NCBI RefSeq assembly: GCF_002741105.1
Contig: NZ_NIQU01000001.1
Span: 1 to 64,000, forward strand
Length of the DNA stretch: 64,000 bases
From: Pseudomonas sediminis
GTDB taxonomy: Bacteria; Pseudomonadota; Gammaproteobacteria; Pseudomonadales; Pseudomonadaceae
Reading direction: 5' to 3'
This document shows positions 17,107 to 26,145 of the stretch, one piece after another. The number at the start of each line of letters is the position of its first letter. Within the stretch, counting starts at the first letter, position 1. The notes under the pieces were generated by a model, which searched no databases, was not told where the DNA came from, and saw nothing but the letters and a program-made list of their open reading frames with translations. The translations under genes were made by a program, and so were the position numbers.

Positions 17107-18342
17107 ATGATCATCCACAATGCCCGCCTGCGCGGCCGCGACGGCCTGCATCGCATCACCCTGGACGACGAGCGTATCGCCGCCATTGAGGCCCAGCACG
17201 CCCTGCATGCCATCGCCGAGGGCGACCTGGACGCCGCCGGTAATCTCGTGGTGCCGCCCTTCGTCGAGCCGCATATCCATCTCGACGCCACCCTCACCGC
17301 TGGTGAGCCGGCCTGGAACATGAGCGGCACGCTGTTCGAGGGCATCGAGCGCTGGGCCGAGCGCAAGGCGCTGGTCACCCATGAGGACACCAAGACCCGC
17401 GCCAGGAAGACCATCGACATGCTGGTCGACCACGGCATCCAGCACGTGCGCACTCACGTCGACGTCACCGACCCGACGCTGGCCGCGCTCAAGGCCATGC
17501 TCGAAGTACGTGAGGAAACCCGCCACCTGATCGACCTGCAGATCGTCGCCTTCCCGCAGGAGGGTATCGAGTCCTACGCCAACGGTCGCGCGCTGATGGA
17601 GCAAGCCATCGAGCTGGGCGCCGATGTGGTTGGCGGCATCCCACACTTCGAGAACACCCGTGACCAGGGCGTATCGTCGATCAAGTTCCTCATGGACTTG
17701 GCCGAGCGCACAGGCTGCCTGGTGGACGTGCACTGCGACGAAACCGACGACCCGCAGTCGCGCTTTCTCGAAGTGCTGGCCGAGGAAGCCCGCGTGCGTG
17801 GCATGGGCGCGCGCGTCACCGCCAGCCACACCACCGCCATGGGCTCTTACGACAACGCCTACTGCTCCAAGCTGTTCCGCCTGCTGAAGATGAGCGGCAT
17901 CAGCTTCATTTCCTGCCCCACCGAAAGCATCCACCTGCAGGGCCGCTTCGACAGCTACCCGAAGCGCCGTGGCCTGACCCGCGTGGCGGAGATCGTCCGC
18001 GCCGGGATGAACGTCTGCTTCGGTCAGGATTCCATCGTCGACCCCTGGTACCCGCTGGGCAACGGCAACATCCTGCGCATCCTCGAAGCTGGCCTGCATA
18101 TCTGCCACATGCTCGGCTATGAAGACCTCAAGCGCAGCCTGGATCTGATCACCGACAACTCGGCGCGCGCGCTGGCATTGGGTGATCGTTATGGGCTGGA
18201 AGTGGGTCGCCCGGCCAATCTGCTGATTCTCTCGGCGCCGGACGATTACGAGATGGTGCGCAGCCAGGGCCACGCGCTGGTTTCGGTGCGCCATGGCAAG
18301 GTGCTGATGCGGCGTACGCCGGCCAGTATCGAGCGCGCCTGA
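17107..18342 (+). CDS. codA: Cytosine deaminase CodA
   Basis: A 411-residue amidohydrolase converting cytosine to uracil and ammonia in the cytoplasm. The metal and catalytic residues of E. coli CodA are all present with a constant offset of five: His56, His58, His209, Glu212, His241 and Asp308. The start has GAGAGGAAC upstream, 11 nt after the regulator's stop, so all three genes form one operon. The ammonia released is the probable physiological gain, in line with the -24/-12 promoter. A REP element follows the stop. Confidence 0.95.
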   Translation: MIIHNARLRGRDGLHRITLDDERIAAIEAQHALHAIAEGDLDAAGNLVVPPFVEPHIHLDATLTAGEPAWNMSGTLFEGIERWAERKALVTHEDTKTRARKTIDMLVDHGIQHVRTHVDVTDPTLAALKAMLEVREETRHLIDLQIVAFPQEGIESYANGRALMEQAIELGADVVGGIPHFENTRDQGVSSIKFLMDLAERTGCLVDVHCDETDDPQSRFLEVLAEEARVRGMGARVTASHTTAMGSYDNAYCSKLFRLLKMSGISFISCPTESIHLQGRFDSYPKRRGLTRVAEIVRAGMNVCFGQDSIVDPWYPLGNGNILRILEAGLHICHMLGYEDLKRSLDLITDNSARALALGDRYGLEVGRPANLLILSAPDDYEMVRSQGHALVSVRHGKVLMRRTPASIERA

Positions 18343-18351
18343 CGCTCAAAC

Positions 18352-18410
18352 GTGGGAGGGGCTTTAGCCGCGATAACCTGTCAAGGGCTCGCGGCTAAAG
18401 CCCCTCCCAC
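18352..18410. repeat. REP-type inverted repeat, copy 1
   Basis: The arms GTGGGAGGGGCTTTAGCCGC and GCGGCTAAAGCCCCTCCCAC are complementary over 20 bp around a 19-nt loop. The element lies between the converging codA and HlyD genes and may serve both as transcript end. Copies or half-copies recur at 31511-31568 and 55197-55220. Confidence 0.85.
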
Positions 18411-18415
18411 GCGCC

Positions 18416-19267
18416 CTACTCCACCCGCACGCTTGCGGTCATGCCGGCGCTCAGCACCATGCCTTCGGGCACTTGATCGAGCTTGATGCGCACCGGAATG
18501 CGCTGCGCCAGGCGCACCCAGTTGAAGGTCGGTTCGACATTGGCCAGCAGTTGCCCATCCGGGCTGGCGTTGCGGTCGGTGATGCCACGGCTGATGCTTT
18601 CGACCTCGCCGCGAATCTGCTGATCACCGCCCATCAGCCACACTTCCACCGGCGCGCCAACCTGTATGCGCGGCAACTTGGTCTCCTCGAAATACGCCTG
18701 CACGTAGAACGATTCGGTATCGACCAGCGCCATCACTGCTTGCCCGGCATTGATGTAGTTACCCTGCGCCAGCACCAGATTGGTGATCTGCCCATCACGT
18801 GGGGCATGCACTTCGCTGCGCGCCAGATTCAGCTCGGCCACACGCAGATCAGCCTGCGCCTCGCGATACTCGCTACGCGCCATCTCGGCGTTGATCTGCG
18901 CGTTCTCCAGCAGCTCGGCACTGATCGCCTGGGCACCCAGACGCGAGCGACGCGAAGCTTCGTGCTCGCGCAGGCTCAAGTGCTGGCGGCGAATATCCAC
19001 CACCGCCTTGGCTTTCTCCACCGCCGCCTGATAGCGATCGCGGTCGATGCTCATCAGCAGATCACCCGCCTTGACCTGCTGGTTGTCGCGTACCTTGAGC
19101 TCTACCACCCAGCCGGACACGTCCGGGGCGATGGTCACCACGTCGGCGCGCACCCGAGCGTCGCGCGTCCAGGGCGAATACATGTAGTGCTGCCAGATCC
19201 AGGAGCCGGCGAAAATCGCCGCCGCCACCATGGCCAGGGTGATGCCGACTCGAATGGTCGAACGCAT
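18416..19267 (-). CDS. HlyD-family efflux periplasmic adaptor (AaeA/EmrA-like)
   Basis: A 283-residue membrane fusion protein: an N-terminal anchor (residues 7-25), a biotinyl-lipoyl half-motif near 40-80 (VTIAPDVSGWVVELKVRDNQQVKAGDLLMSID), a coiled-coil hairpin to about 140, the second lipoyl half, and a beta-barrel. The start at 19267 has GGAGAG upstream; the longer frame from 19333 covers the intergenic space. It is the third gene of an operon with DUF1656 and FUSC proteins, the layout of AaeXAB-like hydroxybenzoate/aromatic acid efflux pumps. Confidence 0.9.
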   Translation of the reverse strand: MRSTIRVGITLAMVAAAIFAGSWIWQHYMYSPWTRDARVRADVVTIAPDVSGWVVELKVRDNQQVKAGDLLMSIDRDRYQAAVEKAKAVVDIRRQHLSLREHEASRRSRLGAQAISAELLENAQINAEMARSEYREAQADLRVAELNLARSEVHAPRDGQITNLVLAQGNYINAGQAVMALVDTESFYVQAYFEETKLPRIQVGAPVEVWLMGGDQQIRGEVESISRGITDRNASPDGQLLANVEPTFNWVRLAQRIPVRIKLDQVPEGMVLSAGMTASVRVE

Positions 19268-19278
19268 GCTTTCTCTCC

Positions 19279-19482
19279 TCAATGCGCCAGGACGGCGATT
19301 ACCGCCGCCAGCACGCAGACATACAAGGCACAATCGAACAGGGCTTCGTGCCAGATCCAGCGCGACAGCCCGATGCGCTGCAAGCCCAGGCGCAACACGC
19401 CGGTCAGCAGCAGCGCCAATAACGCGTAGGCCGCCATCGGGCTAAGCAACACGCCGCCCAGCGACCATTCATGCAAGCCCAT
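19279..19482 (-). CDS. DUF1656 small membrane protein (AaeX-like)
   Basis: A 67-residue protein with two hydrophobic helices (about 11-32 and 45-65). Small DUF1656 proteins regularly sit between FUSC pumps and HlyD adaptors; their role is unknown. The start lies inside the last codons of the FUSC gene (14-nt overlap) with GGGGAGGGG upstream, so translation is coupled. The adaptor follows after 11 nt. Confidence 0.85.
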   Translation of the reverse strand: MGLHEWSLGGVLLSPMAAYALLALLLTGVLRLGLQRIGLSRWIWHEALFDCALYVCVLAAVIAVLAH

Positions 19483-21457
19483 CAGCCCCTCCCCTTAGTT
19501 GGCACCAGTGGCGCCAGCCGTTCTGCAGTTGCAACAGAGCCGCCTCAGCCAGGCGCTTGTCGATGCTCGGCGTGCAGGCGCGCAAGGCCTCCTGCAACTC
19601 GGCCACCGCTGCGTTCAGGTCATCTTCACGGCCTGGTGCGGGACCACGCTCCAACGCGTCATCGAGGCGCGCCAGGAAACGCTGCTGCGATCGAGACAGA
19701 CCGGCATCGGCATTGGCCAGGCACTTGCGCAGATGCAACAACTCGTCGCCCAGGTCGAGACCGGCCACGCCATCGTCCCAGCGGCTGCGCGTTTGATCCG
19801 GCCGCGCCGGATAGTGCCGTGCCAGCTGGATCAGACGATCAGCCATGCGCCCGCCAAACCAGTTCTCGGCACGCCCCAGATCGCGGCGGGTCAGCCGACC
19901 GAGATCGGCCAGGATCGCCTGCATCAGGCGACGGCCATGCCAGACCGGATTACGCAGCACCACCAATTTGAAGGCCATCACCGCACAGCCCACGCCTATC
20001 AGCATGCCGGGCGCTTCATTGAGGAAGAACTCGACGTTGTAGCCGACACCCGGCGCCGGCAGGCACAGCACGATGAAATGCAGGCAGAACGAGGTCGACG
20101 TGGCGGCCGTCGCCGGCTTGGCCATGCCCAACACGCCAAAGAACAGCGGCACGCCCAGCACCAGGCAAAGCATCACGAAGCCATCGATCTGCGGCATCAG
20201 AATCTGGCCGACGAAGAACGCCACCGGCAGCGCGTAGAAGATGCCGCGTAGAAACATCATGCCGATCTGCGGCGCCGCTTCGAGCCGGGCGAACAGGCTG
20301 CAGACCACACAGGCCAGGAGCAGCGCGCCGGTGGCGTGGGTCCAGCCTGTGGCCAGCCAGAACGCCGCCAGGGTCATGAAGGTCAACGCGCTACGCGCGC
20401 CATACACCAACGCGCTCTGCCAGTCGTAATGCCAGGACAAGGCACGCGGCGCATCGGCCGGAGCCCTGCCTTCTTCGACCGCGAGCAAGGCACGGCTGGC
20501 ATCCTCGACGCGCAACAGCAGCACCATCAACCGCTCCAGGCACAATTGCTGGCCACTGCTCAGTTCCTCGTCCAGCGCCGTCTGACGCAGTTGTTCCACC
20601 AGCTCCAGCAAGCCTGCCGGTTGCGCCTGCTGCAGGCGCTCATCCACCATTTGCAGCCAGGGCGCAACGGCCTGCGCTTCGGTGCTGCTCAACTGTCGCC
20701 ACTGCCGCGCTACCCCGCGAGCCAGGCGCAACATGCCGAGCAGATCACGACTCAATACCCGCAACGCCACGGCACGCTGGCGACCACGCGCGCCCTCGAA
20801 CCAGGCGTGCTCACGCTGGGCATCGACAGCGACGATACGCGCCAGCACCTCCAGCAAGCCCTGCCGCGCATCGGCCTCACCCGCCAATGCTTGGCGCGAG
20901 GCGGCGACGCCGGCCTGCCAGGCGTTGCGCGCCTGCTGCGCCAGCTGCCTCTCGACGCGCTGCGGCCAGAGCAAGGCGCTGCTCAGGGTGGCGCAGATGA
21001 TGCCCAGGCAGATTTCCGTGCAGCGGGCGATGGCTTCATCGAACACCACATGCGGCTTGCCGATGGCCGGCAAGGCGATGATCGCTACGGTGTAGCCGGC
21101 CAGCACGAAGGAATACGACCAGGCGCTGCGCAACATGGTCGAGGACGCCGTACACAACGCCAACCACAAGGCGAACGCCAGTATGAACAGCAATGGCGCC
21201 TGGGCGAACAGGCCCATCATCACCACGGCCATGAAGGTGCCGACCAGCGTACCAAGCAGCCGCGCCAGGCCCTTCTGCACCACCATACCGGACAGCGGCT
21301 GGGCGACGATGAACGCGGTCATCAACGCCCACTGCGGTTGCTCCAGGCCGAAACGCAACGCACACCACAACGCCAGACCGCCGCCGAGCAGGGTCTTGAT
21401 GGCAAATTGAATGGCTTGCGAGCTTGGCGCGAGAAACGCCAGCAAGGAATCACGCAC
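19469..21457 (-). CDS. FUSC-family inner-membrane efflux protein (AaeB-like)
   Basis: A 662-residue fusaric-acid-resistance-type transporter with two sets of hydrophobic helices (roughly residues 10-165 and 350-495), each followed by a cytoplasmic helical region. With the DUF1656 and HlyD genes downstream it forms an aromatic-acid-type efflux pump. No outer-membrane channel gene is present in the window. The open frame reaches a TTG at 21481; I prefer GTG at 21457, where AGGT lies 8 nt upstream and the protein starts near AFLAPS as expected. Confidence 0.85.
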   Translation of the reverse strand: MRDSLLAFLAPSSQAIQFAIKTLLGGGLALWCALRFGLEQPQWALMTAFIVAQPLSGMVVQKGLARLLGTLVGTFMAVVMMGLFAQAPLLFILAFALWLALCTASSTMLRSAWSYSFVLAGYTVAIIALPAIGKPHVVFDEAIARCTEICLGIICATLSSALLWPQRVERQLAQQARNAWQAGVAASRQALAGEADARQGLLEVLARIVAVDAQREHAWFEGARGRQRAVALRVLSRDLLGMLRLARGVARQWRQLSSTEAQAVAPWLQMVDERLQQAQPAGLLELVEQLRQTALDEELSSGQQLCLERLMVLLLRVEDASRALLAVEEGRAPADAPRALSWHYDWQSALVYGARSALTFMTLAAFWLATGWTHATGALLLACVVCSLFARLEAAPQIGMMFLRGIFYALPVAFFVGQILMPQIDGFVMLCLVLGVPLFFGVLGMAKPATAATSTSFCLHFIVLCLPAPGVGYNVEFFLNEAPGMLIGVGCAVMAFKLVVLRNPVWHGRRLMQAILADLGRLTRRDLGRAENWFGGRMADRLIQLARHYPARPDQTRSRWDDGVAGLDLGDELLHLRKCLANADAGLSRSQQRFLARLDDALERGPAPGREDDLNAAVAELQEALRACTPSIDKRLAEAALLQLQNGWRHWCQLRGGADGLA

Positions 21458-21594
21458 GATGGCTACCTGAAGAAATCTCAACTCTGAACATAGCTGTAGC
21501 GATTGAGTTCCGCCTCCGTGCGAAACTCAATTATTAGCTAGCTAAGCATTTATGTCCAGAAGGCGCCATACGCCCAGGCAGGCAACATGCAAAT

Positions 21595-21619
21595 AAAAAA
21601 AGGGCGACCGAAGTCGCCC
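21595..21619 (-). terminator. Intrinsic terminator of ccoM
   Basis: GGGCGAC-TTCG-GTCGCCC followed by seven T on the minus strand is a textbook Rho-independent terminator. It lies 34 bp after the ccoM stop. Confidence 0.9.
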
Positions 21620-21652
21620 GAATTGCCTTGCGTGCCCAGTGAACTGGAAGGG

Positions 21653-21769
21653 TTAGCTCTGCTTGCGCTTGTGAGCATCCTTCCAGATGAAGTAACCAAC
21701 ACCCCCGAAAAACGCGACCATCAGAAGAACGGTGCCGACTCCGGCGAGAACCACTGTATCGACGAACAT
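21653..21769 (-). CDS. ccoM: cbb3-type cytochrome c oxidase small subunit CcoM
   Basis: A 38-codon gene too short for usual gene calling. The product begins MFVDTVVLAGVGTVLLMVAF, has one transmembrane helix (about residues 6-29) and a positively charged tail ending in KRKQS. It resembles CcoM, the extra single-helix subunit described for Pseudomonas stutzeri cbb3 oxidase, which helps assembly or stability. A perfect AGGAGG sits 5 nt before ATG and a strong terminator follows. An Anr/FNR box at 21836 fits induction at low oxygen, when cbb3 oxidases are needed. The ccoNOQP genes are not in the window. Identification is from memory of the family. Confidence 0.82.
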   Translation of the reverse strand: MFVDTVVLAGVGTVLLMVAFFGGVGYFIWKDAHKRKQS

Positions 21770-21835
21770 GGCTGCCTCCTGTTGTGCCTGTCTGTCTGGG
21801 ATGGCTTCACGTTATCAGCGCTGGCGGCGGGAAAA

Positions 21836-21849
21836 TTGATCTGGATCAA
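21836..21849. promoter_or_regulatory. Anr/FNR box upstream of ccoM
   Basis: TTGATCTGGATCAA is a perfect match to TTGAT-N4-ATCAA. Its centre is about 74 bp upstream of the ccoM ATG, suitable for class II activation of a promoter in between. Confidence 0.85.
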
Positions 21850-21886
21850 TGGCTGACGAGCAGGCGCGACCAGGCCGGAGGGAATA

Positions 21887-21900
21887 CTGACCCAGGTCAA
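21887..21900. promoter_or_regulatory. Second, degenerate Anr-like site
   Basis: CTGACCCAGGTCAA fits the TTGAY-N4-RTCAA pattern with one mismatch at an outer base. It lies 51 bp (about five helical turns) from the perfect box, so it may be a second Anr or Dnr contact. Confidence 0.4.
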
Positions 21901-21969
21901 GAAATCGAGGGGGTACGAGGCGGAAAGCACGGCCAGGCAGCCGTGCATGACGAACAAAGGGTGGGAGTT

Positions 21970-22131
21970 TCAGCGCTTCTTGGGTTTGTTCTTCGGCTTC
22001 TTCTTGGCCTTGCTCAGCGGCAAAACCTGCTCGAAGACATCGCGCATCTCGTTGAGGCGCTTGTCGTTGAGGTCGTGGATACGCTTGTCGCGCTCGGCGG
22101 CGAAGTCGATCAGCTTGTCGTCATTGCTCAT
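21970..22131 (-). CDS. 53-aa basic-tailed protein coupled to the AlkB-like gene
   Basis: ATG at 22131 overlaps the AlkB stop as ATGA, so this small gene is translationally coupled. The 53-residue product has a charged helical body (SNDDKLIDFAAERDKRIHDLNDKR) and a strongly basic tail of alternating K, P and R that would suit RNA or DNA binding. I do not recognise a family. The frame is open further upstream to 22212, but that part is the AlkB gene read in another frame. Confidence 0.7.
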   Translation of the reverse strand: MSNDDKLIDFAAERDKRIHDLNDKRLNEMRDVFEQVLPLSKAKKKPKNKPKKR

Positions 22132-22727
22132 AGCGGAAACCGAATCAGGCGAAAGGTCAGGTTCAGGCGTGGTGCGCAGGCTTGCCGCGTCTTCGCCACT
22201 TGATGCTGCCAATGATGCTGGGTCGGCCCGCGCATGACTAGTAGCGAAGCGTGTTCCAGCGTCAGTGAATGTTCGATGCGCGTACTACCGACGCGGCGCA
22301 GGTCGAAACGCCGGCTGCCGCCCAGATTGAGCGAGGCGATCAGCGGATCGCGCCCCAACTCTGGCTCTGCATCGCTGTGCCAGCCCATGGAGTCCTGGCC
22401 GTCGCGGTAATGGTTGAGCAGCACGGCATTGAGCGGTTGCCCGACTTCTTTCTCGAGCCGTTGGCGAATCTCGCTCAGCAGCGGCGTCCAGGGCAAGGGC
22501 TCGTGTATCTTCTCCGAGTAGCGGTAACGCGCCTCGGGATCGCCATACCAGGCGGTCAGCCGTGGGGTTCGGTGATAGCGGCCATGGATGAACAGCTCGG
22601 GCTGCTGCCAGGGTGTCTGCTGGACCAGCGTATGCAGCCAGCTGTCGGCGAGCGCGGGGTCGATCCAGCCGGGGAGGTAGTCCAGCTCTGCATCGGCAAG
22701 TGCGGGCAAGGGGTCGGCGAACAGCAT
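22128..22727 (-). CDS. AlkB-family 2-oxoglutarate/Fe(II) dioxygenase
   Basis: A 199-residue dioxygenase. Iron ligands His117, Asp119 (WHSDAE) and His175 and the 2-oxoglutarate-binding R187-L-N-L-T-F-R193 motif are all present, as in DNA repair AlkB enzymes that oxidatively remove N-alkyl lesions from DNA or RNA. It is closer to the ALKBH2/3-like group of bacteria than to the Ada-regulon AlkB, judging by length and the lack of an ada neighbour. The ATG at 22727 has a poor ribosome site. The 53-aa gene is coupled downstream. Confidence 0.9.
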   Translation of the reverse strand: MLFADPLPALADAELDYLPGWIDPALADSWLHTLVQQTPWQQPELFIHGRYHRTPRLTAWYGDPEARYRYSEKIHEPLPWTPLLSEIRQRLEKEVGQPLNAVLLNHYRDGQDSMGWHSDAEPELGRDPLIASLNLGGSRRFDLRRVGSTRIEHSLTLEHASLLVMRGPTQHHWQHQVAKTRQACAPRLNLTFRLIRFPL

Positions 22728-22761
22728 GACGATCTACGCACAAAAGAATGAAAAGAGTTTC

Positions 22762-23055
22762 TCAGACTTCCACATCCACCCAAAGTCCTTGTCGCGGAAG
22801 ATCGCCCAGGGTCTGCTCTACCTCTTCCGGCTCGGCCTCGGCCAGCTGTTCCGGAGTGTAGCCACGTCGCTGGCGGCGGCGCTGCTCTTCGCGCAGCAAC
22901 TCCTCGGTTTCCTGCGGGTGACGCTTGTCCAGGCTCAGCGCACTTTCCTTGGCGCTGCCTTCGGCCGGGGTCACCGGAGGAATCTCGGGCTTGGGCTTGA
23001 TCACGTCCTGCGTGGCAGTGACTGGCACCAGGCTATGGGGGATAGGCGGTAGCAC
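22762..23055 (-). CDS. Hypothetical charged protein, 97 aa
   Basis: Function not recognised. The N-terminal 35 residues are proline-rich and probably disordered; residues 40-75 are highly charged (EELLREEQRRRQRRGY), likely a helix, followed by an acidic tail. AGGAGG lies 9 nt upstream of ATG at 23055, which supports translation. It precedes the AlkB-like gene on the same strand with a 34-bp gap and is divergent from rapA; the P. aeruginosa equivalent by position is PA3307. Confidence 0.75.
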   Translation of the reverse strand: MLPPIPHSLVPVTATQDVIKPKPEIPPVTPAEGSAKESALSLDKRHPQETEELLREEQRRRQRRGYTPEQLAEAEPEEVEQTLGDLPRQGLWVDVEV

Positions 23056-23221
23056 GTTACAGCACCTCCTTTGGTCAGGCTGTCGGCCCCGTGAGCCGCG
23101 ACTTTAGCCGGCGCTCGCTACACTTTCGACTAAGCCGCACGGCAATAGTGCCACGACCGCTTTGGCCGCAGCGCCGCATCCGTTAACATAGCCGGCTTTT
23201 TCACGCGGGAGACAAACAGGC

Positions 23222-26065
23222 ATGGCGCAATATCAACCGGGGCAACGCTGGATCAGTGACAGCGAAGCGGAATTGGGTCTGGGAACCATCCTCGCCGAGG
23301 ACGGCCGCCTGCTCACCGTGCTCTACCCGGCCACCGGCGAAACCCGCCAGTATGCTACGCGCAATGCCCCATTGACCCGTGTACGCTTCGCTCCGGGCGA
23401 CGAGATCACCCACTTCGAGAACTGGAAGCTCACCGTGCAGGAAGTCGAAGACGTCGACGGCCTGTTGGTCTACCACGGCCTCAATGCCCAGCATCAGCCG
23501 GTCACCATGCCGGAAACCCAGCTGTCGAACTTCATCCAGTTCCGCCTGGCCAGCGACCGTCTGTTCGCCGGCCAGATCGATCCCCTTCCCTGGTTCGCTC
23601 TGCGCTATCACAGCCTGGAGCACAACAGCCGCCTGCTGCAGTCGTCCCTCTGGGGTCTGGGCGGCGCCCGCGCACAACCGATCGCCCACCAGTTGCACAT
23701 CGCCCGTGAAGTGGCCGACCGCATCGCCCCGCGCGTACTGCTGGCCGACGAAGTGGGCCTGGGCAAGACCATCGAAGCCGGCCTGGTGATCCATCGCCAA
23801 CTGCTCTCCGGCCGCGCCAGCCGCGTGCTGATCCTGGTGCCGGAAAACCTGCAGCACCAGTGGCTGGTGGAAATGCGCCGGCGCTTCAACCTCGACGTCG
23901 CCCTGTTCGACGCCGAGCGTTTCATGGAAAGCGACGCCAGCAACCCCTTCGAGGATTGCCAGCTGGCGCTGGTCGCCCTGGAGTGGCTGAAGGACGACGA
24001 GAAGGCCCAGGACGCGCTGTTCGCCGCCGGCTGGGACCTGCTGGTGGTCGACGAAGCACACCACCTGGTCTGGCACCCGGAACAGGCCAGCTCCGAATAT
24101 TCCCTGGTCGAGCAACTGGCCGAGGTCATCCCCGGCGTGCTGCTGCTCACCGCCACCCCGGAACAGCTCGGCCAGGATAGCCACTTCGCCCGCCTGCGCC
24201 TGCTCGATCCCGCCCGCTTCCACGACCTGCAAGCCTTCCGCGCTGAAAGCAGTCAGTACCGCCCTGTTGCCGAAGCCGTGCAGGAACTGCTCGATCAGGA
24301 CAGGCTCAGCGCCCAGGCCCGTGATGCCATCAGCGGCTTCCTCGGCGATGAAGGCCGCAAACTGCTCGACGCCATCGATACTGGCGACAGCGAAGCCCGC
24401 GCTCGCCTGGTACGCGAACTGCTGGATCGCCACGGCACCGGCCGCCTGCTGTTCCGCAACACGCGCGCCGCCGTGCAGGGTTTCCCCGAGCGCGAACTGC
24501 ACCCCTACCCGCTGCCGAGCCCGGACGAATACCTGGAGCTGCCGCTGGGCGAGCATGCCGAGCTGTACCCGGAAGTCAGCTATCAGGCCCAGGAAGAGGT
24601 CGGTGACGAGCAACGCTGGTGGCGCATCGACCCGCGCGTCGAGTGGCTGATCGACACCCTGAAGATGCTCAAGAAATTCAAGGTGCTGGTGATCTGCGCC
24701 CACGCCGAAACCGCGCTGGATCTGGAAGACGCCCTGCGCGTTCGTTCCGGCATCCCCGCCACGGTGTTCCATGAGGGCATGAGCATCCTCGAGCGCGACC
24801 GCGCGGCGGCCTACTTCGCCGACGAAGAGTTCGGCGCGCAGGTGCTGATCTGCTCCGAGATCGGTTCCGAAGGCCGCAACTTCCAGTTCGCCCATCACCT
24901 GGTGCTGTTCGACCTGCCGGCACACCCGGATCTGCTCGAGCAGCGCATCGGTCGTCTCGACCGTATCGGCCAGAAGCACCGCATCCAGCTGCACGTGCCC
25001 TACCTGGAGAACAGCCCGCAGGAGCGCCTGTTCCAGTGGTACCACCAGGCGCTGAATGCCTTCCTCGCCACCTGCCCGACCGGCAACGCCCTGCAGCATC
25101 AGTTCGGCCCGCGTCTGCTGCCGATGCTGGAGAACGCCGACGACGGCGAATGGCAGCAACTGGTCGACGAAGCCACTGCCGAGCGCATTCGCCTGGAAGG
25201 CGAGCTGCACAGCGGCCGTGACCGCCTGCTGGAGCTCAATTCCGGCGGCGCCGGTGAAGGCGAAACGCTGGTCGAGGCGATCCTCGAGCAGGACGACCAG
25301 TTCACCCTGCCGATCTACATGGAAGAGCTGTTCAACGCCTTCGGCATCGACAGCGAAGACCACTCCGACAACGCCCTGATCCTGCGCCCCAGCGAGAAGA
25401 TGCTCGATGCCAGCTTCCCGTTGGGTGACGACGAAGCGGTGACCATCACTTACGACCGCGAGCAGGCCCTGGTTCGCGAAGACATGCAGTTCCTCACCTG
25501 GGAACACCCCATGGTGCAGGGCGGCATGGACCTGGTGCTGTCCGGTTCGATGGGCAACACCGCCGTCGCACTGATCAAGAACAAGGCGCTCAAGCCCGGC
25601 ACCGTGCTGCTCGAGCTGCTCTACGTCAGTGAAGTGGTCGGCCCGCGCAAACTACAACTCGGTCGATTCCTGCCACCGGCGGCATTGCGCTGCCTGTTCG
25701 ATGCCAATGGCAATGACCTGGCCGCCAAGGTCGGTTTCGAGACGCTCAACGACCAGCTCGAAAGCGTGCCACGCGCCAGCGCCAACAAGTTCGTCCAGGC
25801 CCAGCGCGACGTGCTGGCCAAACAGATAAACGACGCTGAAGCCAAGGTCATGCCGCGCCATGTCGAGCGCGTCGCCGAGGCCAAACGCCGCCTGATCGCC
25901 GAACTGGACGAAGAACTGGCGCGCCTGGTCGCCCTGCGCGCGGTCAACCCAAGCGTACGTGACAGCGAGATCGACGCCCTGCGCGAGCAGCGCGAACAGA
26001 GCCTGGCGATGTTCGACAAGGCCGCCCTGCGCCTGGAAGCGATTCGCGTACTCGTAGCGGGTTAA
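23222..26065 (+). CDS. rapA: RNA polymerase-associated ATPase RapA
   Basis: A 947-residue SWI2/SNF2 ATPase that recycles stalled or post-termination RNA polymerase. It shows an N-terminal Tudor-like/KOW region (residues 1-110), Walker A in [13 protein letters not shown] (about 175-187), Walker B DEAH near 277, the helicase C-terminal domain with EGRNFQF...[10 protein letters not shown] near 545-585, and the RapA-specific C-terminal region. Length matches E. coli RapA (968). GGAGA precedes the ATG. It is divergent from the 97-aa gene and ends at a dispersed repeat. Confidence 0.97.
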   Translation: MAQYQPGQRWISDSEAELGLGTILAEDGRLLTVLYPATGETRQYATRNAPLTRVRFAPGDEITHFENWKLTVQEVEDVDGLLVYHGLNAQHQPVTMPETQLSNFIQFRLASDRLFAGQIDPLPWFALRYHSLEHNSRLLQSSLWGLGGARAQPIAHQLHIAREVADRIAPRVLLADEVGLGKTIEAGLVIHRQLLSGRASRVLILVPENLQHQWLVEMRRRFNLDVALFDAERFMESDASNPFEDCQLALVALEWLKDDEKAQDALFAAGWDLLVVDEAHHLVWHPEQASSEYSLVEQLAEVIPGVLLLTATPEQLGQDSHFARLRLLDPARFHDLQAFRAESSQYRPVAEAVQELLDQDRLSAQARDAISGFLGDEGRKLLDAIDTGDSEARARLVRELLDRHGTGRLLFRNTRAAVQGFPERELHPYPLPSPDEYLELPLGEHAELYPEVSYQAQEEVGDEQRWWRIDPRVEWLIDTLKMLKKFKVLVICAHAETALDLEDALRVRSGIPATVFHEGMSILERDRAAAYFADEEFGAQVLICSEIGSEGRNFQFAHHLVLFDLPAHPDLLEQRIGRLDRIGQKHRIQLHVPYLENSPQERLFQWYHQALNAFLATCPTGNALQHQFGPRLLPMLENADDGEWQQLVDEATAERIRLEGELHSGRDRLLELNSGGAGEGETLVEAILEQDDQFTLPIYMEELFNAFGIDSEDHSDNALILRPSEKMLDASFPLGDDEAVTITYDREQALVREDMQFLTWEHPMVQGGMDLVLSGSMGNTAVALIKNKALKPGTVLLELLYVSEVVGPRKLQLGRFLPPAALRCLFDANGNDLAAKVGFETLNDQLESVPRASANKFVQAQRDVLAKQINDAEAKVMPRHVERVAEAKRRLIAELDEELARLVALRAVNPSVRDSEIDALREQREQSLAMFDKAALRLEAIRVLVAG

Positions 26066-26076
26066 ACATGCCCGCT

Positions 26077-26145
26077 CCGTAGGGTGCGCCATGCGCACCG
26101 AGCGTGTGCACCGAAGAATTTCGGTGCGTACAGCGCACTCTACGG
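26077..26145. repeat. Nested inverted repeat between rapA and the sigma factor gene
   Basis: Outer arms CCGTAGGGTGCGC and GCGCACTCTACGG pair at 12 of 13 positions. Inside, CACCGAA and TTCGGTG form a second perfect stem. The right arm supplies the TAG stop of the sigma factor gene. GTAGGGTGCGCCATGCGCACC-type elements are widespread in Pseudomonas intergenic DNA. Confidence 0.75.

Noticed and set aside
16984..18294. A 436-codon open frame opposite codA
   Set aside because: codA has all catalytic residues; the opposite frame has no recognisable domain.
23201..25507. A 768-codon open frame opposite rapA
   Set aside because: It mirrors the codon structure of the well-conserved rapA gene, has no ribosome site and a low-complexity composition (Q, G, V, H, D rich), as expected of antisense frames in GC-rich DNA.
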